Assembly (NCBI RefSeq): GCF_030406325.1
Contig: NZ_JAUEQY010000020.1
Location: forward strand, 124,001 to 188,000
Reading direction: 5' to 3'
From: Actinomadura sp. DC4
GTDB taxonomy: Bacteria; Actinomycetota; Actinomycetes; Streptosporangiales; Streptosporangiaceae
Length of the DNA stretch: 64,000 bases
Within the stretch, counting starts at the first letter, position 1. Every line of letters begins with the position of its first letter. A program made the translations under genes and the position numbers. Positions 44,901-53,555 of the stretch are shown here, in pieces. The notes below the pieces were generated by a model, which ran no database searches, was not told the DNA's origin, and saw nothing but the letters and a program-made list of their open reading frames with translations.

Positions 44901-45515
44901 CAGCACGGCGGCGTCCGCCACATCTGCCCGCCCTTCGGAGGTTTCATCGATGAGCCGTTGCCCGAGAGTGGGCAGTTCCTCGGCAGCCTGGGCGCCCAGA
45001 CGCGAGACCTCGTCGAGGTCGCGGCGTAGGACGGCGCCTGCCAACGCGGCGATCCGGTACGGAGCGGTTGTGGTCGGCGACTCGAAGTCCTCAAGCTCGT
45101 CGCGGGCGAAAAGGGCATGTACCTCGCGGGTGAAGGCGGCGGCGAGGGTCGAGGCGTTGGCCTGGTAGCCAGCCAGGCTCCACATCGTCGAGGCGATCGC
45201 CAGCAGTTCGACGCGCCGTGGATGGTCGGCCTCGTATCGGTTGGCGAGGTCGGCGTACGCCTCGGCGATTTCGGTCAACGGGCCGGGATCGGCTCGGCGT
45301 TCCCTTGGCGTGCGGGTGAGCTGGCCAAGCCGAGCGAGGGTCAGGCCGCGTCGCATGCCGTCGAGGTCGTAGGTGTAGGCAGCCGGGGTACCCTCAGCGC
45401 TGATCTGGTTGCTGAGAACGTGCGAGCGTAGCTGGGCACGCAGACCGGGGGCGGCCTCGCCATCAGTGAGGACTTCCTTGCCAAGCCTGTAGATGGTGCC
45501 GTTGTAGTCCTTCAC
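41916..45515 (-). CDS. hamB: HamB-like DEAD/DEAH (Ski2-type) helicase with C-terminal HIRAN domain, Hachiman defence
   Basis: GTG 45515 overlaps the TGA of the HamA-like gene, giving 1199 aa. Residues 1-300 are a helical region. Motif I is TMPTSAGKTHIAEW (325-338), motif II ILVDEGHTI (436-444, DEGH box), motif III LLSAVLPNGDD, and motif VI DFWNTAGRAGRAGRE, a Ski2-like helicase. Near the C-terminus AGTLLELVRDRNNKADPNAV and VQHQGVFLGWIAREIARPLA form a HIRAN domain, which binds DNA 3' ends in other proteins. Hachiman couples such a helicase to the HamA nuclease, which is held inactive until damaged or invading DNA is met. The HIRAN tail is unusual for HamB as I know it. Confidence 0.78.
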   Translation of the reverse strand: MKDYNGTIYRLGKEVLTDGEAAPGLRAQLRSHVLSNQISAEGTPAAYTYDLDGMRRGLTLARLGQLTRTPRERRADPGPLTEIAEAYADLANRYEADHPRRVELLAIASTMWSLAGYQANASTLAAAFTREVHALFARDELEDFESPTTTAPYRIAALAGAVLRRDLDEVSRLGAQAAEELPTLGQRLIDETSEGRADVADAAVLAAYGLAGRAARNLAALWRSGNRTAGRAAVTDLRKAASVLLDASVADTWTLIDSLAHVAEDIVATSPWLLLRRAATWGRLWERYLRALIVAERPVIQVWPSQRAALDAGLVDAVARNMAVTMPTSAGKTHIAEWAILHALAPQPGDENHWWLTPRLAVYVVPTRALAAQVERHLSESLDLLGLRVSSLFGGAEHVRYETQLLDFTDVLVVTSEKLDLLLRNMPELAQRLALILVDEGHTIDRSERGLRLEMLLTRLRRTAPTARLVLLSAVLPNGDDLARWLDPNADATNLAKINWSPSRLRMGIFSWRGRKMDGQQGAIDYGNGDNGEFFLPSVLTRHLKRVNLFPEAPKDVAAALALHFDRLGPVLISQPTKIKARAAARALGEALEKEGAPKLGTSDDAINADVVQQRLEASAEIGRHIGASHELATMVLRGYAYHHSEVPQAVRHCIERAYRNGALRVLCATSTLSQGMNLPTKTVLVPDTWRGQNDQVSIRDFWNTAGRAGRAGRETEGHVILIAKDGNTARELRRRYLDHDKIEPVISTLAWLYYKLVIARLGHRPESGQDLTALDLAEPTDETLSEWAEALDLQLLALLAEEIIDTPDQVFLEQAAQALLGDTLAGHQLGSQKWSLAPLARFSARRVTAIAQRLPDRPTRAAIIRSGLSVQGGIDALVAAEQIHAALDAHPELLTADSWPHLQRLVLTLAINVYEFQRSARQKRVAASALVPVATDWIAGLPATDLHQTHHRDLLTSDIAATTSAIDKIIVQDLAWVVSALLQLLELRRGVPAEDRLAALPAMIKYGVGSPTACYASSIGIHDRAAATVLAAACPHPEPTLGQFLDWLSQLTVDEITKITDPDTARLLIRSTERRSPRTAQATILSGNGTFTCPLRRHRNAGNAAYLSQLPAGTLLELVRDRNNKADPNAVQVQHQGVFLGWIAREIARPLALALDEDSAPHVSTQLSTNPRALAIQNGTDELSVRNAITLTITLTSR

Positions 45516-46309
45516 GCCGCGGTGCCGTGGGTGGTCTCGGTATGGCGGGGGCCGGCGCCTGTTACAGCGGCCTGGTACACGCGTGCCACGAAGTCCTGAA
45601 GTCCGCTGATCTTGACGACCGTTAGCTCGGTGCGATGGGTTACCTTGTCGGCCAGGCGGTCGACGATTTCGTCCTTCCAAGCGAGAGTGTCGTGGACGAA
45701 GACCATATGCCGCTCCACCACTCGTTCCTTGGGCCGGCGAAGCAAATCGGCAAGGTTCCGGACGAGGAATTGGTGGTTTCGCTCGGCGCAGCGAGCCAGG
45801 GCGAAGTGCAGGCTTTCATCGAGTCGATCGAGGACCTTCTCCAGGCTGTCGTATGCCTCCAGCCCCAGGTCGAGCTTGCGAGTGGCGCGGGTCTTCACTT
45901 CGGGCACGGCGATCACGGGCGGTGACTGGCGGAAGCGGAAGGCCAGCACGTCCGTGCCCTGCACAGCCTGGTTCGGTGTTTGCTTGTAGCGCAACTTCAA
46001 GATCGGCACGTACCAGCGACGCACCCGCCGATACAGGCCGGCGGTCACGATCTCACCGAAGTCGCCGTGCCTGACCTTGATGTCGTTCGGGAACTTGTTC
46101 GCGCGCAAATAGTCGGCGACATCTGAGGCTCCGAGGTCATCGAACACAAGCGCCAGTTCATTGGGGTTCAGGTAGTTGCGGGCCACATCGTGGCCGAGTT
46201 GGTCCATCAGCTCCTCGTTGTTGAGCTGACTGGATTCAACGAGGGCTTCGTAGTGCAGCTCGCCCTCGGGCTGCTTCACCGGTTGCGGCTCCAACCACCT
46301 GCCGAACAT
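45512..46309 (-). CDS. hamA: HamA-like nuclease (DUF1837), Hachiman defence
   Basis: The protein is 265 aa. The DUF1837 core is clear: RHGDFGEIVTAGLYRRVRRW (Glu86), ILKLRYKQTPNQAVQGTDVL (Asp120) and VIAVPEVKTRA (Glu137-x-Lys139), a PD-(D/E)xK site with the same order and spacing as described for HamA. It overlaps the helicase by GTGA, so the two are made together and probably form the HamAB complex. The N-terminal 45 residues vary and are not assigned. AbpA of the E. coli AbpAB phage-resistance pair is of the same family, an alternative name. Confidence 0.78.
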   Translation of the reverse strand: MFGRWLEPQPVKQPEGELHYEALVESSQLNNEELMDQLGHDVARNYLNPNELALVFDDLGASDVADYLRANKFPNDIKVRHGDFGEIVTAGLYRRVRRWYVPILKLRYKQTPNQAVQGTDVLAFRFRQSPPVIAVPEVKTRATRKLDLGLEAYDSLEKVLDRLDESLHFALARCAERNHQFLVRNLADLLRRPKERVVERHMVFVHDTLAWKDEIVDRLADKVTHRTELTVVKISGLQDFVARVYQAAVTGAGPRHTETTHGTAA

Positions 46310-46744
46310 GCTCCCCCTTGGACTCTGCGATACCCCGCCCTCATTCTCGTGTACATCCCTCCCGAAGACGAGACCTGCTCGCGTTCAGGTGGCTGATGCT
46401 CAGCCTTGATCGGGATCCTTCCGGGTCTTCGATGTCTCCATCAAACCCGGGGCGGTTCACCGAGAGCCTTCTGATCGCAGCTGAGCCAGAGCTGGTCGCA
46501 CGCTATGGTCACGTTCCCGGCGATACCGGAGTAAGCCTGAAGTCGACTGGCGTGCATCTGCGGCAAGCGAGCGGGCTGACGTCAAGCGCGCCTGAATCGC
46601 CTGCGGCCCGCGTTACGATTGACCTGTTGCCGGGCCGCGCGCAGCGCAGTGTTGTCGAGCGGTGCCGACACTACTTCACAGGGCCGATCCCGCAGGCCCG
46701 TTCGCGCGTCAAGTAATACCGGCACGCCTGAGCGGTGATGACAC
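46310..46744. other. divergent intergenic region between hamA-like and Mrr-like genes
   Basis: This 435-bp stretch has one plus-strand frame (46388-46716, about 109 codons) with no motif and biased Ser/Arg composition; I do not support it. Promoters for both flanking genes must be here, but no clear operator repeat is visible. Confidence 0.4.
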
Positions 46745-47701
46745 ATGACCACAGACCCAAGCTCGACCCGCGTACCTGGTCGGGTGATCTCTCCAGCGGC
46801 ATACGCTGCGCTGGGTGAGGCCCTCACAGCAATCATCTGGAACAAGGACGCTTTCGAGCGTCATCTCCGAGGGCTGCTCCGTGGTCACCCTGAGCTATTG
46901 GTGCACCTGAACTTCGGCGACATCAAGCGCGTAGTGGCTGATGAACTGGTCGACCAACTCATGGCGGACGAAGACCAGTACCAGGAGTTCACGCTCTGGC
47001 TGATGAACGAAGTCGCCAGTATGGAGAGCTTCCCGAACCTCGAACGACAGCGCAATGACCGTGCACTCCACCTGGAGCGGGCGTACAAGGCCATTGCCGA
47101 CCTCCGGCGGTTCACTGCGAAGTACGCGGCTGAACAGGGTGAGCGGCAGAAGATGCGGGAGCAGTTTGCCCATCTGAGGGCTGCGGCGGAAATGCGGCAG
47201 GGCTTCTCGCAGGCGCTGAGGGAACTCAAAGCCGAATTTCTCGCCATGCAAACGTCTACTAACCGGCAGCAGCGCGGACGAGACTTCGAGCGATTCCTCC
47301 ACCGGCTCTTTCGCCTCTTCGATCTGGAACCTCGATTGTCGTACGACCTGGCCCACGAGCAGATCGACGGGGCGCTGACGTTCGACACCGACGACTACAT
47401 CATCGAGGCGAAGTGGTGGCAGGAAGCGGTGGAACGCAAATATGTGGCCGATCTATGTGAGAAGATCAAGGATAAAGGCAAAAACACACTCGGCTTGTTC
47501 ATCAGCGTGAGCGGGTTCAGCCGCGGTGCTCGTGAGACGTACAGCACGAGGACCTCCTTCATCACTCTCGACGGTGAAGATCTTTTCTATATCCTCGACC
47601 AGCGGATTCGTCTCGATGAGGTACTCCGTCACAAGAAGCGTCACGCGAGCGAGACCGGAAGCTGTTTTTATCCGGCACGAGAGATTCTCGCCAGCGACTG
47701 A
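46745..47701 (+). CDS. restriction-endonuclease-like (Mrr-type) protein with helical N-terminus
   Basis: The protein is 318 aa. Residues 1-185 are helical and charged (for instance MREQFAHLRAAAEMRQGFSQ). The nuclease domain follows: RGRDFERFLHRLFRLFDLEP, EQIDGALTF (catalytic Asp) and DDYIIEAKWWQEAVE (Glu-Ala-Lys), then LGLFISVSGFSRGARET. RGxxFE, IDG and E-x-K in that order are the Mrr/REase pattern, and all key residues are present. It diverges from hamAB and precedes the Wadjet operon, so it is probably a stand-alone defence nuclease or an accessory of one neighbour. No methylase is in the window. Confidence 0.75.
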   Translation: MTTDPSSTRVPGRVISPAAYAALGEALTAIIWNKDAFERHLRGLLRGHPELLVHLNFGDIKRVVADELVDQLMADEDQYQEFTLWLMNEVASMESFPNLERQRNDRALHLERAYKAIADLRRFTAKYAAEQGERQKMREQFAHLRAAAEMRQGFSQALRELKAEFLAMQTSTNRQQRGRDFERFLHRLFRLFDLEPRLSYDLAHEQIDGALTFDTDDYIIEAKWWQEAVERKYVADLCEKIKDKGKNTLGLFISVSGFSRGARETYSTRTSFITLDGEDLFYILDQRIRLDEVLRHKKRHASETGSCFYPAREILASD

Positions 47702-47797
47702 TGCGACGATGAATTTCGTATTTGCTCTAGGCGCTGGCGGATGCAATGATCGCTTACGCTAGGCGCTCGACCGATACCGCCGGGTTTCCTTATGCCT

Positions 47798-48052
47798 TCA
47801 ATACATGGTGATTTTGCTGTTTTCGGGATGCGGGTCTCGCGGGGGCTCGATTTTGTAACCCAAATCCTCTAGGACCCTAACCGCCTCGTCGGGGCAATCA
47901 CGGACGACTACTCCGAACCCGGGGCGGTTCAAAGTGGATCTTGCTGGGTAGTTGCGTGTCGTGCGCCAATCACAGACCGTTGCGCCATGAATCGTCACGT
48001 CGTAGCAGCACTGTTCCAGTGGCTTCCTGGGCCAGCCGACGTCCGGCGACAA
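47798..48052 (-). CDS. small hypothetical protein after jetD (weakly supported)
   Basis: The frame codes for up to 84 aa; the first 27 codons overlap the 3' end of jetD in another frame, so a later GTG at about 47995 is the more natural start. The body CDWRTTRNYPARSTLNRPGF, then VVVRDCPDEAVRVLEDLGYK, looks folded but matches nothing I know. The DNA is less GC-rich than jetD. It could be a fifth gene of the operon or a chance frame. Confidence 0.3.
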   Translation of the reverse strand: MSPDVGWPRKPLEQCCYDVTIHGATVCDWRTTRNYPARSTLNRPGFGVVVRDCPDEAVRVLEDLGYKIEPPRDPHPENSKITMY

Positions 48053-49055
48053 GGACGTCCGCTGCCTGGCGGCGGACGGTGATGGGCAGCCAAGAGACGC
48101 GTCGTTCGGCGACGAGTGGATCGACCGGTTTCGGGGCCAGCCCGCGGACGTCTTCTTGGATAAGAAGCCGATAGAGATTGGCAGCGGGACGGACTGGTGG
48201 CAGCCCCAACGCTGCGGCGGACACGTTGGCCCGCTGTGGGATTGTCAGTCCGTCATCGTCAATATCGCCGTAGTAAGCGATGTCCGTCACGCCGGCCAGC
48301 TTTCTGATGTGGGCGGCGGACGCCTCGAAGGCGTGACCTGCGCCGAAAGCCACATAACCAACTTGGCCGCAGTTGCCGGTCAGCAGTGAGCTGATGGTTT
48401 TGAAGGTGTCGCTGTTTTCGATCACCAGGACGATGCCGCCGTCGCCGACGCGTTCGTAGGCCAGTGGTGGCGGGATCCGCTCGGCGAACATTGTGGCCAG
48501 GGTGAGGCGGTCGGGCGTGAACAAGGTGGTTGCTGTGAGCGCATCAAGGCGCTTCTCATCACCGAAGATTTCCAGGGAGCGCTCGCGCATGGGTACGGCA
48601 GTCCGCCGGTCGTCGTCCCCGTCGGTGTCGCGCAGCCACCGATTGATCGTCTTGAGGACCTCGATCTGCGTAGTGGTCAGTTGGTCTGTCCCCGCCCAGG
48701 AAAGCTCGCGACGCCAAACGACCGACGCTGTCGCGCGCACGGATCGATTTTTCGGCTTCGGCGACAGGGGCAGACGGAGCCAGCGTGGTAGTGGTGGCTG
48801 TGCGTCGTCCCATCCGTCACGACCGCGCGGCAGTTCCACCAGGTTATGGTCGGCGAGTTCATCGAGGAGCGCGGACAGAACGGGACGACCTTGCGTCGTC
48901 CCAGCTGTCCCAGGGCATGCCTGGACGAAAGCCGCGAGGATCGCGGCCTGCTCGGCGCGGCGTTCCGCTGCCGAGTTCAGGATCGCTGATAGGCAGGCCG
49001 CCGACTCCGATAGCACTTGCCGCTCGGCCTCCCCGTCACCGCGGCCGTCGTTCAC
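47970..49055 (-). CDS. jetD: Wadjet JetD, TOPRIM-like nuclease subunit (DUF3322/DUF2220)
   Basis: The protein is 361 aa. An N-terminal winged-helix-rich part is followed by the DUF2220 domain with the TOPRIM-type acidic residues: GGIVLVIENSDTFKTISSLL (Glu) and IAYYGDIDDDGLTI (Asp-x-Asp). JetD is the endonuclease that cuts closed circular plasmid DNA once the JetABC motor has extruded it. Its start overlaps the jetC stop by 4 bp. Length and motifs are normal for the family, so it should be active. Confidence 0.88.
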   Translation of the reverse strand: MNDGRGDGEAERQVLSESAACLSAILNSAAERRAEQAAILAAFVQACPGTAGTTQGRPVLSALLDELADHNLVELPRGRDGWDDAQPPLPRWLRLPLSPKPKNRSVRATASVVWRRELSWAGTDQLTTTQIEVLKTINRWLRDTDGDDDRRTAVPMRERSLEIFGDEKRLDALTATTLFTPDRLTLATMFAERIPPPLAYERVGDGGIVLVIENSDTFKTISSLLTGNCGQVGYVAFGAGHAFEASAAHIRKLAGVTDIAYYGDIDDDGLTIPQRANVSAAALGLPPVRPAANLYRLLIQEDVRGLAPKPVDPLVAERRVSWLPITVRRQAADVLVAGRRLAQEATGTVLLRRDDSWRNGL

Positions 49056-52000
49056 CGGTCGTTGGCCATCTCGTCGTCGTTCTCCTGCTGTACCTCTTCG
49101 CTAATAGCGGGTGTGGCTTCGGGGTCGCGCGGCTTCACCAGCAACCGCGCGGCGGAGACCCGGCCGGTGACACGGTCCTCGTCCGGCGCTGTCTCGCCGA
49201 CCACACGATCGGTGATGTGCAGATGCCGTATCCCGGTGCGCTGATCGGCGTCGTTTCGCAGCCGGATGCATAGTGGGAACGTGGCCAGCACCCGGTCTTC
49301 CATGTTTCCGGTGGTGTAGATCAACTGGACGCCGAGCGCGGCAGCCATGTTCATCTGCAGGCTCAGCAGGTAATCGGCACTCGCCTTGCCGATTGGGTTG
49401 TCCAGGATCAGCATCCCACCCAAGCGGCTGCTGCTGCGAGCCCCGGTCCGTGTGCTGCTGCGCAATGCGGCCAGTGTGCAGTACAGCATGATCGCGCCAG
49501 TGAGTTCCTGGCCGCCGGAGAAAACCTTGCCCATCTCACTGATCGACGCGTATTCGGCGCGACCTGCGGAGTCAGGCTTGAGGATCTCCACCTTGAAGTC
49601 ACGTGGTACTGCAGCCCCCACACATCGCAGCACGAGATCCCGGCCGGGCAGTTTCGGCTGCGTGCGGGCGTTCTCGTCCAGGGTCTCGGCGATCCGTACT
49701 GCAAGGACCTGCGGCTCCGGCTTGGAGAAGCCAATCTTCAGGACCCTGCGTCCGGCCCACGCCCCGGCGCTTTCGGGGAGCCGGGAAAGCCGCTCGGCCT
49801 TCTCCAGCAGGGCCAGCGCTTCACCGGCATGATGCTTAAGCTGCTCGATCAGCAGTTTCCGGTGACGCTCAGAGCTCTCCAGGTCGGTGGTTAGGCTCGC
49901 GGCCCGCCCTGTCAGCTGAACCGTCCACTGGTCGGCGCGCTCGATCAGCGACGCCTTATCGATATCGGTAAGCTGCTTGTAGATCGGCGCGTTAAGCCTG
50001 CCGAACCGGGGTTGGTTGGCGGTTTCGCGGAACGTGATGACGGCATCGTCCACGCCCTGGTTCGCTTCGCGCAGCTGGTCGGACGCCTTAGCGTGCGCCT
50101 CAATCGCGTGATCGGCGGTCTGCTGCGCTTCCTCGGCGGTTCCCGCGAACGGTCCGCAATCGGACGGAAGCTCCAGCTTTCGGACTGCGGAAGCAAGGCT
50201 GCGATGGACGATCGTTATCTCGCGGTCCGCAGCTTCCGCCTTGCCGAGTTTGCGCTCGGCGGCCTGTTCCGACTCAGAAGCTGTTCTGAGCAGGGTCTCA
50301 GCGTCGGTTAGTGCGGCGTCTGACCGTTCGGTGAGCACCACGCCATCGGTGGGGTTCGATGGCGTCCAGTCTGCGTCCAGTCTGGTCCACGGCATCCCGT
50401 TTCGCTGGCTGGCTGAGAAGACTTCCGTTTCCAGGCCGCCGACCTGCTTACTCAGTCTTTCGTGCTCGGCCTCCAGCGTCTCCACGGCGCGGCCGAGTCG
50501 CCGCTTCGTGGCATCGAGGGATTCGGTGCTGCCGGCGTCTGGAGAGGCGGCCAGCGCTCGAGCCCGAGCCACGATGTCGGCCGGTACGCTGAGTAGTTCC
50601 TCACGGAGATCCGAAACTTCTTTCTGCGCTTCGTCGACACGCCGCCGTAGGTTCTCGCCGACCTCGACGGCGCGAAAGCCGTCTGCGGCTTCCTGATAGG
50701 CGATCTCCGATGCGGCCAGGTCAGCTTCATTCCCGTCTGGGTTGAGCGGCTGATTTCCACAGTCAATTTTCTTGAGCCGGTCGGTATACGAGGCGCCGTC
50801 ACGGTGGAGCGACTCGGCTTGTACCGCGTATTCGGTGGCTCGGTTGCGGAGCCGCTCGGCTTCTTCACGGAACTCTTGGGCTGCCGCACGATGTCCTTCG
50901 GCCTCCGCTTCGAGCTTGCCGATCTCGAGCCGATTTTTGTCGGCCTCGGCGGCATCTCTCGCGAGTCGCTCGAAGGACTCGGCGATGCGGGTATTGTCGG
51001 CGGCGGACTCTTCGGCATTTGTGACCACAACGGAATGCTCGTCGAGAGCGTCAACGGCTTGCATGTGCGCGTCGCGGGCGGCATCGAGTACGGACTTGGC
51101 CTCGGCCGCGGCGGCCGAAGCCGCTTCCGTCGCGGATCGCAGCCGCTCGGCGTCGCCTGCCGGGTGGTCGTGAAGCCAGGCTTCGAGCTGATGGCCCAGT
51201 TGGAAGGTCGCTGTCCGGCGTTCGGTGAGTTCTCGAAGGACATGGCTGCGGCCTTCGATCCGTGCCTCGGCATCCTCCCGCAGTTTGGCGGCAGCCTTCG
51301 GATCGTGCATGGCGGGTGTCGGCTCCACGACGAACCCGATTCCCGATTCCTCAGGTTCCCCCTCCAACGACTCGGCGGTGGCGATGAGCACCGCCGCCGG
51401 CGGCAGCAGGCGCGCCTCGGCCAGTACCTCCCGCGCCTTCTCCAAAGTGACCTGGTCGGCCACTACGATGCCGTCCACCAGCGCGGGGTGAGCCTGGATG
51501 GCCCCGGCGTGCAGCCTGGGGTTCACCAACTGTTCCAAGGCTCGCCAGCCTGCGGTCGCGGTGATCCCTTCGTCTGCCAGCAGTTCCAGCAGGTCCCCGA
51601 CGGCCTGGCGCGGCGGCATGAGTGCTTCGTCCTCGATGGTGAGCGCCTCGATCAGCCGCTGATCCGCTCGGTTGTCGGCTGTCAGCGCGTCCAACCTGTC
51701 CCCGGCCGATCCGTGCGCCGCGGCGGCCAGGTCACGCAGGGCGGGCGCGTTCGCCTCCAACCACAGGGTGGGGTCGGCGCCAGGAACTTCCTCGTCGTCG
51801 TCGAGTTCGGCGAGTTCGCGCAACAGTGTTTCTGCGGTGAGCGCTCGTGCGGCGGTTTCCACGGCCTCGACCGCCCGTACCGCAGTCTCGGCTGTCTGTC
51901 GGGCCTTCACCTCGGGTTCAATCAACTGGTTCGCGGCCTTGTCGAGTCGGCGGGCCCCCAAACTGAGTTGTTTGTTAACCTCACGTTCCCGCATCGCCTT

Positions 52001-53548
52001 GGCCTTGCTTTCCTCGGCCTTGCTACCCAGCCGGGCGTTGGCTTCAGGGACAGATTCGGCTTCCTCAAGGATGCCCTGCTCCCGCGCCACTTTCACGTGG
52101 GAGTCCACGTCCTTGACCTGCTCGGACAGCAGTTGGGCCCGCACGGTGTTCGATGTGGCTAGTCGTTCTTCCTCACCAGCGTGGCCTTCGGCCTTGGCCG
52201 CATCCGACTTGTCCTTGGCGCTCTTGCGGGTGAGTTCGGCCCCCTGCGTCGCGCAACGCTGCATAGCATTTTGAAGGGCGCTGGCGAATCGAGCGCCGGC
52301 CTGATCGCGACGTTGCCGGGCAGCTCCTGCGGCCTGTTCGGCGGCGTCCAGCAGTTCACTGGCGACCTGGTACTTCTCGTGTGCGGCAGTGGCCTTCAGC
52401 GCCCTGGGAACGAGCGTCCATGCAGCGAGTTCCGTGCGCTCGCCGGAAAGCCGCTTTTCGATTTCTTTGGCCTTGGCGCGCGCTTCGTCGCATCGAAGGA
52501 ACAGAGTTCTGCGGCGTACTTCCTTATGGACCAGGTCCGCCTCATCGCGAATTCGTTGTCGTTCTCCGGCATTCATCTTCGCGGTCTTCACGTCCTCGCG
52601 GTGCCTGCGCAGCACGTCCTCCGAATGCTGGACAGACTCCTGTATTTCAGCTGCGAGTTCCGCCAAGGCTGCCGCGGCGGTCTGAGAGGCCGTGGCTGCT
52701 GCCAGTTGCTCAGCGTGCCGGGAGGCGAGGATCTGAGCCGCTGCCGCCGAGGCGGTGGAGAAGTCGCGGTCCAGCAGTAGTTGCTCGCGTCGCCCAATGT
52801 TCTTGGCGTAGGCGCCGAACGCGTTGCCCAGCTCGGTGAAGCTCTCGGCGTCTAGGGCCTTGCTCAGCAGCCACTCGATGAACTGCCGGCCGGTCGTGGT
52901 TTTGAACGCTTCGACCGCGTCGCCTTCGTCGACGTTCATTGCCTGCTGCACCGCGAACAGGTCCGGCTCCAAGCCGAGCCGGCGCAGGTGGCTCTCCCAC
53001 GCACCCTGCCGTTTCTCGATCTCCACGCGCAACGATTTGTCGGCGGCATCCAGTCGCTTGAGCGCGTCGTGAAAGGCGTTCATCGGCAGCCGCCGTCGGC
53101 CCGCGGCAAACGGCAGCGTGGCCAGGGTCGTGATGCTGTTGGGGTTAAGGGAGTAGAACAGTCGCTCAATCTTGCCGTCCGCAGCAGGGGACAATACCTG
53201 GCCTGCCACCATCGTTTCACCGGTGCGAACATTCACCCATTCCGCGGCCACATGGGATGGGGCTGCTGCGGATACTACATATGCCCGCAACGCTTCACGG
53301 CCTTTGCGGGACTGCCGGTCGGGAAGCACCGTGGACAGCAGCATCCGAATGAACACGGACTTTCCGCCGCCATTCTCCAACACCAGCAGCGTCGCCAGAG
53401 CCGGACGCCGGAACAACTGGCCAGGCGAGGGTGTCAGCGTATTGGCCGGGATACGCTGGCCTCCGCCGGACAGGTCCAGTAGGACGTCGTCATAGCGGGC
53501 CCCGATCGGGCCGATGTTGTATAGGCGGACGCGGTTCAGCTCATACAT
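49052..53548 (-). CDS. jetC: Wadjet JetC, MukB/MksB-type SMC ATPase
   Basis: The protein is 1498 aa. The head starts MYELNRVRLYNIGPIGARYD, with Walker A LVLENGGGKSVF (56-67). The middle 1000 residues are coiled coil. The C-terminal head has the signature FSGGQELTGAIMLYCTLAAL and Walker B GGMLILDNPIGKAS, where the usual D-E is D-N, a feature of this SMC branch. It is as long as E. coli MukB. With JetA and JetB it forms the loop-extruding motor. Clustering with jetABD and HamAB marks it as a plasmid-defence gene and not the chromosomal condensin. Confidence 0.88.
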   Translation of the reverse strand: MYELNRVRLYNIGPIGARYDDVLLDLSGGGQRIPANTLTPSPGQLFRRPALATLLVLENGGGKSVFIRMLLSTVLPDRQSRKGREALRAYVVSAAAPSHVAAEWVNVRTGETMVAGQVLSPAADGKIERLFYSLNPNSITTLATLPFAAGRRRLPMNAFHDALKRLDAADKSLRVEIEKRQGAWESHLRRLGLEPDLFAVQQAMNVDEGDAVEAFKTTTGRQFIEWLLSKALDAESFTELGNAFGAYAKNIGRREQLLLDRDFSTASAAAAQILASRHAEQLAAATASQTAAAALAELAAEIQESVQHSEDVLRRHREDVKTAKMNAGERQRIRDEADLVHKEVRRRTLFLRCDEARAKAKEIEKRLSGERTELAAWTLVPRALKATAAHEKYQVASELLDAAEQAAGAARQRRDQAGARFASALQNAMQRCATQGAELTRKSAKDKSDAAKAEGHAGEEERLATSNTVRAQLLSEQVKDVDSHVKVAREQGILEEAESVPEANARLGSKAEESKAKAMREREVNKQLSLGARRLDKAANQLIEPEVKARQTAETAVRAVEAVETAARALTAETLLRELAELDDDEEVPGADPTLWLEANAPALRDLAAAAHGSAGDRLDALTADNRADQRLIEALTIEDEALMPPRQAVGDLLELLADEGITATAGWRALEQLVNPRLHAGAIQAHPALVDGIVVADQVTLEKAREVLAEARLLPPAAVLIATAESLEGEPEESGIGFVVEPTPAMHDPKAAAKLREDAEARIEGRSHVLRELTERRTATFQLGHQLEAWLHDHPAGDAERLRSATEAASAAAAEAKSVLDAARDAHMQAVDALDEHSVVVTNAEESAADNTRIAESFERLARDAAEADKNRLEIGKLEAEAEGHRAAAQEFREEAERLRNRATEYAVQAESLHRDGASYTDRLKKIDCGNQPLNPDGNEADLAASEIAYQEAADGFRAVEVGENLRRRVDEAQKEVSDLREELLSVPADIVARARALAASPDAGSTESLDATKRRLGRAVETLEAEHERLSKQVGGLETEVFSASQRNGMPWTRLDADWTPSNPTDGVVLTERSDAALTDAETLLRTASESEQAAERKLGKAEAADREITIVHRSLASAVRKLELPSDCGPFAGTAEEAQQTADHAIEAHAKASDQLREANQGVDDAVITFRETANQPRFGRLNAPIYKQLTDIDKASLIERADQWTVQLTGRAASLTTDLESSERHRKLLIEQLKHHAGEALALLEKAERLSRLPESAGAWAGRRVLKIGFSKPEPQVLAVRIAETLDENARTQPKLPGRDLVLRCVGAAVPRDFKVEILKPDSAGRAEYASISEMGKVFSGGQELTGAIMLYCTLAALRSSTRTGARSSSRLGGMLILDNPIGKASADYLLSLQMNMAAALGVQLIYTTGNMEDRVLATFPLCIRLRNDADQRTGIRHLHITDRVVGETAPDEDRVTGRVSAARLLVKPRDPEATPAISEEVQQENDDEMANDR

Positions 53549-53555
53549 CGCTGGA

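Noticed and set aside
46388-46716. 109-codon plus-strand frame in the hamA/Mrr intergenic region
   Set aside because: No ribosome site, odd Ser/Arg composition, no motif.
49052-53548. Chromosomal condensin MukB/MksB
   Set aside because: It is embedded in a jetA-jetB-jetC-jetD order with a TOPRIM nuclease, which defines Wadjet.
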